From Owenia fusiformis (lineage: Eukaryota; Annelida; Polychaeta; Sabellida; Oweniidae): a DNA stretch of 64,000 bases. Location of the stretch: assembly GCA_903813345.2 (NCBI GenBank), contig CAIIXF020000012.1, positions 31,812,501-31,876,500 on the forward strand, in the 5' to 3' direction. The notes beneath the pieces are model-generated. The model saw nothing but the letters and a program-made list of their open reading frames with translations. It did no database searches and was not told where the DNA came from. Shown piece by piece: positions 45,101 through 54,545 of the stretch (its first letter is position 1; the number at the start of each line of letters is the position of its first letter). The position numbers and the translations under genes were made by a program.

Positions 45101-45678
45101 ATACTGTTTGTCAACTTAATTTGGCGACTGATTTAATTAGGCAAAAGCAAAAATTTGACAATTTATGTCTTCGCCAATTTTTTAGAAATCCCTGGGAAAT
45201 TTTGGGCCAGTGTAATTTATGTTCGTAAAAATGGTGTATTCACTGTATTGCGGTTCAAATGTTCAGGATCTAATAAATCAGGCATTATACATATTTACGA
45301 GAGATAGTATTTAGTTATAAAGATTAATTTAAAAAGTCTATTGAACATATTTTATAGTATATACAGGTAGTTTGTTTCTTTATGTAGTTTGCATGTCTCA
45401 ACAAGTAATTGGTCTATGTATTGAGCAATGTCCTTCATAAGTTTCTCTTATAGTGAGCTTGCCTATAGTAAACACTGATATATCTTGCTGTTCAATTTTC
45501 ACTTTATTTTTTCCAGTATGAACCATTAGAGGTTATGATGCAGAAATTCTCAACCCATTTTCAAGTTCCTCTAGACACACTGACTTTTCTGAATGATGGA
45601 GAGGAGATTAATAAAACGGACACCGCAGAAAGCTTGGATTTGGAAAATGACTACTGTATAGATGTTATGGGATGTTAG
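39101..45678 (+). CDS. NFATC2IP: NFATC2-interacting protein / NIP45 homologue (Rad60-Esc2 family)
   Basis: Eight exons agree in phase: 39101-39172, 39465-39666, 40986-41136, 42419-42541, 42904-43081, 44323-44467, 44951-45075, 45517-45678. The product is about 385 aa, against about 419 in human. The N-terminal half is charged and disordered, with SUMO-interacting-motif-like strings: IQILEED near residue 4, ATIDLDDD near 56 and VIACSSDEDD near 128. The C-terminal half holds two SUMO-like domains. The first is at about 225-290 (DLDVKFKG, then VSQDEVVVFLGDRTVQSYDS). The second is at about 312-385 (ISLHLQGQNRKQKLTIPV, TFLNDGEEINKTDTAESLDL, DYCIDVMGC). The protein ends at GC and lacks the GG tail, so it is not a conjugated SUMO. 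Relatives act in the nucleus in SUMO-dependent genome maintenance, and the second domain binds UBC9; this role is inferred. Exon 4 is preceded by four extra copies of its acceptor and start. ATG 39101 sits in AAAAATGGCGG. Confidence 0.9.
39979..40531. mobile_element. Non-autonomous DNA transposon with 5-bp TSD, in NFATC2IP intron 2
   Basis: Ends CACCCTATGCTTAGTGAGCG and its inverse extend as inverted repeats for about 70 bp, through GGGTGATGGTAA and GGCGCCCAAA. The element is flanked on both sides by AATCT (39974-39978 and 40532-40536), a 5-bp target-site duplication. The interior has no recognisable transposase. The high arm identity suggests recent insertion. Confidence 0.8.
40726..40906. 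repeat. ACCTGT/GTGTTCCACTT-family MITE-like copy
   Basis: It starts GAGAACCTGTGTAAGTGGAA and ends CACTTGCCAGGTTCTTCTGT. Interior words are GGTGTTCCACTT and CTTACAGAGG. Confidence 0.6.
41581..42479 (+). repeat. Five 180-bp tandem copies of NFATC2IP exon 4 acceptor and exon start
   Basis: Units start at 41581, 41761, 41941, 42121 and 42301 and are almost identical. Each contains intron sequence, a good acceptor (TTTTTTATTTTAG, ending at 41698, 41878, 42058, 42238, 42418) and about 58 nt of exon encoding VSRQKELR, then Ser/Pro repeats. Only the fifth copy runs on into the rest of the exon (GYMGLQTRQHIPKK). In copies 1-4 the exon-like part runs into CGTCAATTCATATATGTCT|GTAAAA, giving a possible 81-nt stop-free unit. 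Confidence 0.95.
42570..42690. repeat. MITE with TATGACCTGA ends, copy 1
   Basis: This element of about 115 bp has inverted ends: GTATGACCTGATCGATTGCA and TGCAATCAATTCAGGTCATA. A close copy lies at 43562-43686 in the next intron. Confidence 0.75.
43562..43686. repeat. MITE with TATGACCTGA ends, copy 2
   Basis: Same family and orientation as 42570-42690. The interior words TTGCACATCTGATG, GATATACCATTTGTG and CATATTGTGAAATTATT are shared. Confidence 0.75.
44170..44254 (-). repeat. Inverted duplicate of an exon-like block (copy 1)
   Basis: About 84 bp are identical, in inverse orientation, to 48482-48566. Read on the minus strand the block runs from CGTTGGTATTTCTAAACAGG to an AGAAAAAA|GTAAGTA donor. 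See the partner entry. Confidence 0.8.
44720..44885. repeat. 'GTAGCCAGG'-family MITE relic
   Basis: It carries CCAGGGGTTCAAATTTG, GGCCACAATCACTTG and TCAGAATGGTGAAAAATGCA, the inverse of the family interior, and ends in a C-run. Intronic in the NFATC2IP homologue. Confidence 0.5.
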
Positions 45679-46800
45679 CTTGGTGCCAGTCAAACATTTT
45701 CAAATCAAACATTTTATCGGCGCAGCAATATAATTACAGAATCTCTAGTTTCTGAAAAAGTACGAAAAAGTACTGAATTCAACAATGTGTGCCTTTAACT
45801 GAATTTTTTATTGCTGTGGATTATTGAAATACTGAAGTCATCCTGGCAACTACCTCACCAGTACTTAACAGATAATATTTTCAGATATCAGCGACTAAAA
45901 CTGGAGTTCAAATGTACTAATATACCTCCTTCAGCCTAAAATTGCCCAAACTTTTTTTTTTGCCTTGTCTAATGTTAGATCCTGGCTATTCAAATGTGCT
46001 TGAATGAAGTTTCTCAGATAGCCATTCCTGTCCAAACCTTTCTTAAAACACTAGAAATGACTAGCGGGATAATGCTAGTACTTTATGAAACAGCTATGAA
46101 TTATATGCTTGAAGATAACTATGAAAAATTACCTATTTTTGTGGAAAATCATTAGAATTTGGGATGCAGGAAAGAAGAAGGATAATGTGTGATCTGGTGG
46201 AGAAAAATATTGGATTATATGTCATTTCAATATTAAGTTTGGTTGTCTCTTGTGACTCTCCCCCATCTTTATCTTTTTCTAAACCTTTGTAAGAAGGACA
46301 AAACGATCTTAAGGCTCAGCTATTTGATGTGATTTGATGATGTTCGATTTTTTATGAATCTTATATTGGACTTTTATGCAGTATAATGGTAACCATAGAC
46401 ATTCACATATACGCTGGACAATGAGGGCCAAGTATTTCTCTAATAAACACAATATGAATTTGAGGTACTAAAATTTGAGTACACTAATGATGAATAATTG
46501 GCTAAGCAATTGATAATTATTCCAATGCATAATATTGATTTGTAAATATTCATATGTGAAAAGCAAATATTGTTTGATTTATATGTGGTTCTTTCAGAAG
46601 AATATTGTTATTACCATATGAAAAAGATATAAATCGAATAATATCTGTTTTACACACATTTCAGCAATATGTACCTGTAGTCATGTGTAGATATACTCAC
46701 AATTCATATCATGTATTTTTGTATTAAATAATGTTGTCATTTAATAACAGTAAATTGTTGTTTTTATGTTCACTTTGGAATTTGTTGATAAAGTTTCATA
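45679..46800. other. 3' UTR and flank of the NFATC2IP homologue
   Basis: No further coding exon is visible. Candidate polyadenylation signals include AATAAA at 46442. The sequence is AT-rich and non-repetitive until the minisatellite. Confidence 0.5.
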
Positions 46801-46809
46801 TTTTTCATT

Positions 46810-47635
46810 CACATTTCAACTTTTTTGGGGTATTCACATTGAGTTATTCGCTTTTCAAATTGTTGGATGTTCACATTTCAACTTGCTTGGTATTCACATT
46901 TGAGGGATTCACATTTCAACTTGCTGGATATTCACATTTGAGGCCATTCACATTTCAACTGTTTGGTTATTCACATTTGAGAGATTCACATTTCAACTTG
47001 TTGGTATTTACATTTGAGGGATTCACATTTCAACTTGATTGGTATTCACATTTTAGCTATTCACAGTTCAACTTGTTGGGTATTCACATTTGAGGGATTC
47101 ACATTTCAACTTGTTTGGAATTAGCATTTGAGGGATTCACATTTCAACTTGTTGGGGCATTTGAGGCATTCACATTTCAACTTATTTGGTATTAACATTT
47201 GAGGAATTCACATTTCAACTTATATTGTATTCAGATTTGAGGGATTCACATTTCAACTTGTTTTGTAGTCACATTTGAGGGATTCACATTTCAACTTGTT
47301 GGGTATTCACATTTTAGGGATTCACATTTAAACTTGTTTGGTATTCACATTTGAGGATATACATCTCAACTTGTTGGGTATTAACATTTTGGTGGATTCA
47401 CATTTCAAATTGTTTGGTATTCACATTTGAGGGATAAACATTTCAACTTGTTGGGTATCCATTTTTGAGGAATTTTCAAGTTTCAACATTTCAACGTGTT
47501 TGGTATTAGCATTTGAGGGATTCACATTTCAACTTGTTGGGTATTCACATTTTAGTGATTCGCATTTCAACTTGTTGGGTATTCACATTTGAGGGATTCA
47601 CATTTCAAATTGTTGCCTATTTACATTTGATGGAT
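46810..47635. repeat. 38-bp minisatellite (TTCACATTTGAGGGATTCAC)
   Basis: About 20 imperfect units of GGTATTCACATTTGAGGGAT followed by TCACATTTCAACTTGTTG. The open reading frame across part of it simply reflects the repeat. Confidence 0.9.
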
Positions 47636-48134
47636 TAAAAAATATAACATGAAAAATAAGACCGAAGAAGCGTGTACATCGAAAGTTGCATTGTTTAATT
47701 AATGTTAGGATTAGAGAGGAATTTAAACACAATATACTCAACGATGAATGTTATAAAGTTATTAATTTTAACCCTCTTCATAGCTTGTTGGTATCTAGGT
47801 AGTAGATAAACCAAAACTAGGAAAATACTAAACATTAAGCCATGTTGTCCAGTTATCGAAGTAGCTAGAACCAGCTAGGCAAGTATGTGAGAAATGGGAG
47901 AGTTTATCAGCAATAAATACAAGCTGTAAACCTCAAGCTCTGCTTTTATCTCACCCAGCTTTTACATTCTCCAAATGCATCGTTTTTTATGTACCACTTA
48001 ACAAATCTGCAGCGTAAAGAAAACTTTTTTGGGACCATGTCAAAATCTTAAAATTCAGTTTTGTATTTTGGCGCCAGAAATTGGTTTATGGTTTTGAATT
48101 CTAGTTTTGTCGGTTATTTGAATTTATTGGGGTT

Positions 48135-48277
48135 GCCATAGGCCCGGAAACTCGTGTAATTAATGCAGAATCTAAGTTTGTCCAAAATCGGAGATGATTG
48201 TCCCCGTAAGAATCAGGCTCCAATTGGACAGACTTCGATTCTGCAATAATTATACATGTTCCTGGCCCTATGGTGGG
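48135..48277. repeat. Fold-back hairpin with arms of about 50 bp
   Basis: GCCATAGGCCCGGAAACTCG ... TGCAGAATCTAAGTTTGTCC pairs with the inverse of GGACAGACTTCGATTCTGCA ... TTCCTGGCCCTATGG. Possibly a small MITE. Confidence 0.65.
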
Positions 48278-48419
48278 GGGGGGGGTCAGTGTGTTGAGCA
48301 TTTTTTGCCCTTTATCTTTTTTTTAATTTGCGCAAGCTTAAATTACATTTTGAAGGTGTTGGAACTATCCGAGTTAGTTTTCTCCAAGTTGTGATACTTC
48401 CCCCTGATTGCACTCGGAG

Positions 48420-48548
48420 AGTGTAGTTTCCTGGCCTCAGAAGTACTGGGTATAGATTTCATTCCTCAACAAGTTGCAGCGTTGGTATTTCTAAACAGGA
48501 ACGATGTTGATAAGGGCGTTTGGTTTTTTCCTGGTCTTGTGGACTATC
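48420..48548 (+). other. Exon-like segment of unknown identity
   Basis: A stop-free frame reads VLGIDFIPQQVAALVFLNRN, DVDKGVWFFPGLVDYHRKK, and ends at a strong donor (AAAAAA|GTAAGTAG at 48549). An internal acceptor-like TTGCAG at 48481 marks the exact start of the block shared in inverse orientation with 44170-44254. I do not recognise the protein. It could be an exon of an unplaced gene, or part of a mobile element that carries a splice site. Confidence 0.35.
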
Positions 48549-48681
48549 ATAGAAAAAAGTAAGTAGATGTACAATTAAATTATGGAAATAATCAAGCTAC
48601 AATTGGTAGATTTACTTGAAATTGTAGACGATTCATAAGCCAACAATTGACCGAGTAACTTAGATTGTGTCATCACTACAA

Positions 48682-49192
48682 TTAAACCTGTAAAGCCACT
48701 TGGACCGACAAAAGTGTTATGGTTGACAGGTGTCTTTGAAGTTTTTTAACATGGAGTTCTATCGGCAGATTAGAAATGGGACCAAAACGTTCATATTGAG
48801 AGGTGTTCATGTTAGAGACGTGTTTAGATTTCCAGGTGTTACTTACCTTTAAAATGCTGTAACTGTTTAGTCTTAATGCCAATGGGACCGATGTAAAAGA
48901 AATTATGGTCCCCTGGGGATTATGGTCCCCTTTCCTTACGGCCCTTGCTGGCCATGACTGTGTGTAAATAATAAGGAAAATAATTGTAATTAGGTCACCA
49001 TATAAATCAATAGAGAGTAGGACCAAAATTTGATAGGACCACCTACCAAAAGAGTTAGGATTTGCGGGTATTCACCGATGAAGCTTTTTTAAACATTGAA
49101 GAGTCTATGGCATATTAAAAATAGGACTGAAAACTGTTCACATTGAGAGGCGTTCAGATAAGAGCATTTTGCATATACAGGTTTTACTGTAC
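48682..49192. repeat. ACCTGT...ACAGGT element, decayed, about 510 bp
   Basis: It starts AAACCTGTAAAGCCACTTGG and ends ATACAGGTTTTACTGTAC. Interior words are AGAGGTGTTCATGTTAGAG and CATTGAGAGGCGTTCA. Diverged family member of 7669-7854. Confidence 0.5.
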
Positions 49193-49419
49193 ATGATCAA
49201 GGCCAAGAAGAGAACTTGATTGCTTGATAACTTCGCAAGTTCATGTTGTTCATTATTGGGGGAGGGGGGGGGGTTGTATTAAATTAAGTTTGGGAAAGGT
49301 AATTATCTTTAATGATGATACACTACAGTAAGTCACCCTAAGGTTCCACAACCGATTGTTGCTAAAAGCACCAGTGGCCATATTTGAAGAACACAAATCA
49401 AAAACTATATGCTATATAG

Positions 49420-50160
49420 GAGGAAACCGGACAACCCAGCCCCTGGACAATTACAGCCCGTAGACAATTACACCCCTGGACAATTACACCCCTGGACAAC
49501 TCAACCCCTGTGCCACATCTCATCCCCTACAGGACAATTAAAACTTTCCATGCCATGTTAACTGAAAATGAAATGTTTACTGCATTTATAGGAAATACAT
49601 TATTTTAGAGTTGCTCATAATGAAACATAATCCTCGCTTAATTGACACAAAATTGAAGTTCCACTTGGAAATGTAAGCCGACATGTAAGAGTCGGTCGCA
49701 CTGACAATTCTTGTTTTTTGGCAAAGTTTATATTTTCAACAAAAACTGACATTTTAAGTAGTTTACTTGAAGCTAAAACAAATGGCAAATCCAATGAGTC
49801 ATAATCGATCAACTCATTTTCAGAGCTATCTTATGGGAGTTTAAAAATTAAATTAAAAGACATTCATGCTAAGCACTGTCTTAAATATGAAAATTAATAT
49901 AAAAAAACATACGATTTTGAATCTAGTATTGTGTAAAATCTCCTCAATTTAAAAAGTAAAAAATGAATATTCCCACAGATAGAATTTTTTGAAATCATTT
50001 GAAAGGCAAACTTGAATGAATATTATAAGAAAATTCTCACAAATGAAGTCTTATCCGGGAGATGAGTTGTATAGGAGTTGAGTAGTCCAGGAGATGAGTT
50101 GTCCTGGAATGGTTTATCTAGGTGTTAAATAACTAAGGGGTAAGTTGTCCGTAAAGCCTG
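49420..50160. repeat. Element with GGACAACTCAACCCCTG subterminal repeats
   Basis: The left side has several copies of CCCCTGGACAATTACA and GGACAACTCAACCCC. The right side has their inverses (GGAGATGAGTTGT, GGAGTTGAG, GGGGTAAGTTGTCC). Multiple short inverted subterminal repeats around an AT-rich core suggest a non-autonomous DNA element. Confidence 0.5.
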
Positions 50161-51780
50161 CTATAACAGTCCCGTAGACAGCGTTCGTGCCCCACCCTCA
50201 TTTAAAATGAGTCTCAAATTCAAAACGCGGCGCTAATTTTTACCAGGGTCGCAGTGTTTGCAATACCCCCCCCCCATCCTTTTTAATTTCACTCCTTTGG
50301 TAGCCTGGCTTCGTTTCGGACATGCCATCGAATCAATCAGATAACCCAAAAAAGTTTAATAAACACAATGTTTTGCAAGATATTCCCCTTAATCAAGATA
50401 AATCGCATATGGAATCGTTTTCCTGATTCATGCAAGATGATCCATCTCATGATATTTATAGTACCATAGTAATCAGGGTGTTTTAATTAACGTTAAGAAG
50501 TTCCTATATATAACAGTATCGTAAGAATTCAAAGAAGACCATCAATTTATATATAAGAATATATGAAGGTTCTAACAGGCTCGTAGCCAGGGGGAGAGGG
50601 GGGGGGGGTGTTCGAGCGAATCCCATTGCCAAAAACTATTTCAAAGTCATGCCGCTTTTTGGGCCAAAGTTCTCAAATGTGCCCCCTGGATTTTTGGGAA
50701 GTATTTCCTAATGCCAGCTACGGGCTAGGTTCTACTTACACGTTGCTGAAATAAACATTAAAGGAATTAGCTAAACAAGGTATGCAAACGAACAAATTTA
50801 CATTTAACAATGCGGATCTTCAAAAACACACGACGAAGTACGAATATCAGACGACAATAAATGAAATACCGAAACAAGGAAAAATTATTTTCTTCATCCT
50901 TTATTCCACGAACTCGAAGACTGTAATTAGTTCATCCCTATGACAAAGGACGCGCGCAAAGGCTCTCGATCAAAGTTTATTAAATCTTCTAAACTGCATG
51001 GATATAACATTAAAACTCTAATACATGCTACGACGTTCTTTCTTAACAAACAAAATGAAAATATTGGAAAGGTATCTAATTATTTATTCAGGCAAATGTT
51101 AAACTATCAACATCTCGAGGCCTAGCTAAAGCTACTAGTAGCTACTGTACTTTTGATCGGAAATAATTTGTTATTCATACTGTCTATCTTTAGGTTATTT
51201 TTTCCAACAGAACGCAACGCATACATAATCTAAGATGCTATTTGTTTATATGGACAGGATCACTCTGCTCTTCTTTGTACAAGTTACCCAGTCTTTAAAT
51301 TATAGCAAAACGCACAGATATCGTGTTGTTTAATAATTATTGAATGTTGTGCGTGAGACTGGTGATTGTATATATACGCATGATAACGATATTGCGATAT
51401 GTAGTATGTATGTTGAATCGAAGATGTTTTTGAGGGAGAAAAGGCTTACAAGTTTTGTTATCACATTTTTGGGAGAGTGTAAATGTCAATTAGAAAAGAA
51501 AAAAGTTATGTTTAATTTTGACACAATATCTTGTTCTAAATTACAAAAACAACTAGGTGTTTTTATCCGAGCAAAGCCAATATTATTCCCCCCTTCAACA
51601 CCCCCATAAGTTCCATACTCCTTGAGATCAGTTAAAACCATCTTCGGCTACAAAATCCAGAATGTCTTAGAGGCACGGATTCTTGATACCTGCTTAGGAT
51701 GATGGTTAAACCGGCCCGTATCGGAGAACCTTCAACAGTAAACTCACAACACCCCAAAACACTTCCTTTTTTGATGTTCC
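50161..51780. other. Intergenic stretch upstream of the Ly6 repeat array
   Basis: No exon is secure. A 'GTAGCCAGG' MITE lies at about 50576-50728 (CAGGCTCGTAGCCAGGGGG ... CAGCTACGGGCTAG). The missing signal-peptide exon of the Ly6-type gene may lie here or further upstream. An open frame starting ATGCTATTTGTTTATATGGA near 51236 is hydrophobic but lacks a donor in the needed phase. Confidence 0.35.
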
Positions 51781-53640
51781 ACGTGTTACAGATCCAGGTC
51801 TGTCCACGTGATCCCTGCTACACATGACACATAGAACGCAAAACCAAACATGATGCATTCATAACTAGTGTGCATTACATGTGTAAAATCTCCTATAGAT
51901 GCACCTTATTTTAAGATTGCCTATATAAGTACATGTCTAAATAAATTAATCCATTTCTGGTGTTACAGGTGCAGGTCTGTCCTGTTACACATGCGACAAA
52001 CAGAACACAACGACCAAACATTTTATATTCATAACTATGCATAACAAATGTAAAATCTCCTATAGATGCAATTATTTAACATTGCCTATATAAGTACGAG
52101 TCTAAATAAATTAATTCATTTTCTTGTGTTACAGGAGCAGGTCTGTCCTGTTACACATGCGACACACAGAACACAACGAACAAACATTTTATATTCATAA
52201 CTATGCATAACAAATGTAAAATCTCCTATAGATGCACCTTATTTAACATTGCCTAGTATATAAGTATACATGTCTAAATACATTAATTCATTTCAGGTGT
52301 TACAGGTGCGGGTCTGTCCTGTTACACATGCGACACACAGAACACAACGACCAAACATTTTACATTCATAACTATGCATAACAAATGTAAAATCTCCTAT
52401 AGATGCACCTTATTTAACATTGCCTATATAAGTACGAGTCTAAATAAATTAATTCATTTTCTGGTGTTACAGGTGCAGGTCTGTCCTGTTACACACGCGA
52501 CACACAGAACACAACGACCAAACATTTTATATTCATAACTATGCACACCAAGTGTAAAATCTCCTATAGATGCACCCTATTTAACATTGCCTATATAAGT
52601 ACGAGTCTAAATTAATTAATTCATTTTCTTGTGTTACAGGTGCAGGTCTGTCTTGTTACACATGCGACACACAGAACACAACGGCCAAACATTTTACATT
52701 CATTACTATTCATAACAAGTGTAAAATCTCCTATAGATGCACCTTATTTAACATTGCCTATATTAGTATACATGTCTAAATAAATTATTCATTTTCTGGT
52801 GTTACAGGTGCAGGTCTGTCCTATTACACATGCGACACACAGAACACAACGACAAAACATTTTACATTCATAACTATGCACAACAAATGTAAAATCTCCT
52901 ATAGATGTACCTTATTTAACATTGCCTATATAAGTACATGTCGAAATAAATTAATTCATTTTCTAGTGTTACAGGTGCAGGTCTGTCCTGTTACACATGC
53001 GACACACAGAACACAACGACCAAACATTTTACATTCATAACTATGCATAACAAATGTAAAATCTCTTATAGATGCACCTTATTTAACATTGCCTATATAA
53101 GTATACATGTCTAAATAGATTAATTCATTTTCTGGTGTTACAGGTGCGGGTCTGTCCTGTTACACATGCGACACACAGAACACAACGACCAAACATTTTA
53201 TATTCATAACTATGCATAACACATGTAAAATCTCCTATAGATGCACCTTATTTAACATTGCCTATATAAGTATACATGTCTAAATAGATTAATTCATTTT
53301 CTGGTGTTACAGGTGCGGGTCTGTCCTGTTACACATGCGACATACAGAACACAACGAACAAACATTTTATATTCATAACTATGCATAACAAATGTAAAAT
53401 CTCCTATAGATGCAACTTATTTAACATTGCCTATATAAGTATACATGTCTAGATAGATTAATTCATTTCAGGTGTTACAGGTGCGGGTCTGTCCTGTTAC
53501 ACATGCGACACACAGAACACAACGACCAAACATTTTATATTCATAACTATGCACACCAAGTGTAAAATCTCCTATAGATGCACCTTATTTAACATTGCCT
53601 ATATAAGTACGAGTCTAAATAAATTAAGTCATTTTCTGGT
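51780..53640 (+). repeat. About 12 tandem copies (168 bp) of a Ly6 exon acceptor and exon start
   Basis: Acceptor-plus-exon starts (GTGTTACAG|GTGCAGGTCT) occur near 51785 (diverged), 51963, 52130, 52297, 52465, 52632, 52800, 52967, 53138, 53304 and 53471, before the true exon at 53648. Each copy encodes AGLSCYTCDTQNTTTK, then departs from the real exon into ATTCATAACTATGCATAAC and a possible AAAT|GTAAAA donor, followed by intron. Copies are about 95% identical, so expansion is recent. Confidence 0.95.
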
Positions 53641-53647
53641 GTTACAG

Positions 53648-54320
53648 GTGCAGGTCTGTCCTGTTACACATGCGACACACAAAACACAACTACCAAACAA
53701 GGTTGCAATGACCCATTTGCAGCCAACACTACCTCTACCGAGTGTACAATTAAGGAGGACGAGAGTGCTGCGTGTATGAAGGTCGTTGCCGAGTATACAT
53801 ATGTTGGCGCTGAGCTACCATACTCAACAACTGGTGAGAACAACCTATATGAGGGGGGGGGGTACCAAACGATGAATATTGATTACAAGTGTATAACTGT
53901 CCCCCTGGCCAAAATCTTTTTCAAAATCATTCAATTTTTCACCATCTCCTCCCTTAGTCAGTTCAATTAGATTATCTTATAATGATTTTGAAATTAGGCC
54001 TATAGTGTTGTATTCTTATAGTTTACACTATACAAGATAACATTTTGGGAAGTGTCCTCCCCGATGGACCTCAATTTGAAACTCTGGAGTTCTTCATTTC
54101 AGCTGGAAAGGTTGTGTACAGGGGCTGCTTTGCAATCCACGATGACGAAAAGGAAGATTTCAAATTACGTTGCATTCACAAGACTGCAGCGTCCGGATCA
54201 TCAACGGAGTGTTATTGTAACTCGGACAATTGCAACGCTGGATCATCAATTACAGCTTCATTTATCACACTCCTTGGATTAACTATAGCATCATTGTCAT
54301 TAGTAGTTCAACGACATTAA
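53648..54320 (+). CDS. Ly6/uPAR three-finger, GPI-anchored protein (5' exon missing)
   Basis: Two exons are visible, 53648-53833 and 54022-54320 (stop TAA), joined in phase 1; about 160 aa are seen. The mature protein starts near AGLSCYTCDTQN and has ten cysteines in the three-finger order: CYTC, GC, EC, AC, RGC, RC, ECYC and the closing DNCN. The C-terminus (NAGSSITASF followed by ITLLGLTIASLSLVV) is a typical GPI-attachment signal, so the protein is expected on the cell surface. Invertebrate relatives include quiver/sleepless-like and other Ly6 proteins; the exact orthologue cannot be told. The signal-peptide exon was not found. The acceptor of the second exon could alternatively lie at 54036, which stays in frame. 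The first visible exon is the source of the array at 51780-53640. Confidence 0.8.
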
Positions 54321-54545
54321 GAATTGAAGAAACGGATGGGTTAGTCGTCTGCTCATGTCCAAGTGCATTATGGGATAGCCTACCAGCTTTACATTCAACC
54401 CCGTCATGTGTCACAGCATTATTGTTGTTATTAGTAGTTGGACGACATTAAGAATTAACACCAGGGATGGCCCAGTCGTCTGCTCATATCCAAGTGCATT
54501 ATGGGATATTAGCCTCACATTCATTCCCGTCATTTGTCATACTCC
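54285..54545. repeat. Duplicated 3' end of the Ly6-type gene
   Basis: The segment with TTAGTAGTT(C/G)(A/G)ACGACATTAA, then GTCGTCTGCTCAT(G/A)TCCA and AGTGCATTATGGGATA occurs twice, about 130 bp apart. The first copy includes the real stop codon; the second is a 3' UTR duplicate. Confidence 0.75.

Noticed and set aside
46731-47093. 120-aa open frame rich in FTFQL repeats
   Set aside because: It is generated by the 38-bp minisatellite and has no codon or domain signal.
51780-53640. CRISPR-like array
   Set aside because: The unit of about 168 bp has no repeat-spacer structure; all parts of the unit are conserved and it derives from an exon and its intron.
54045-54451. Overlapping open frames in other frames over the Ly6-type exon and its duplicated 3' end
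   Set aside because: Shadows of the true frame; only the cysteine-pattern frame makes sense.
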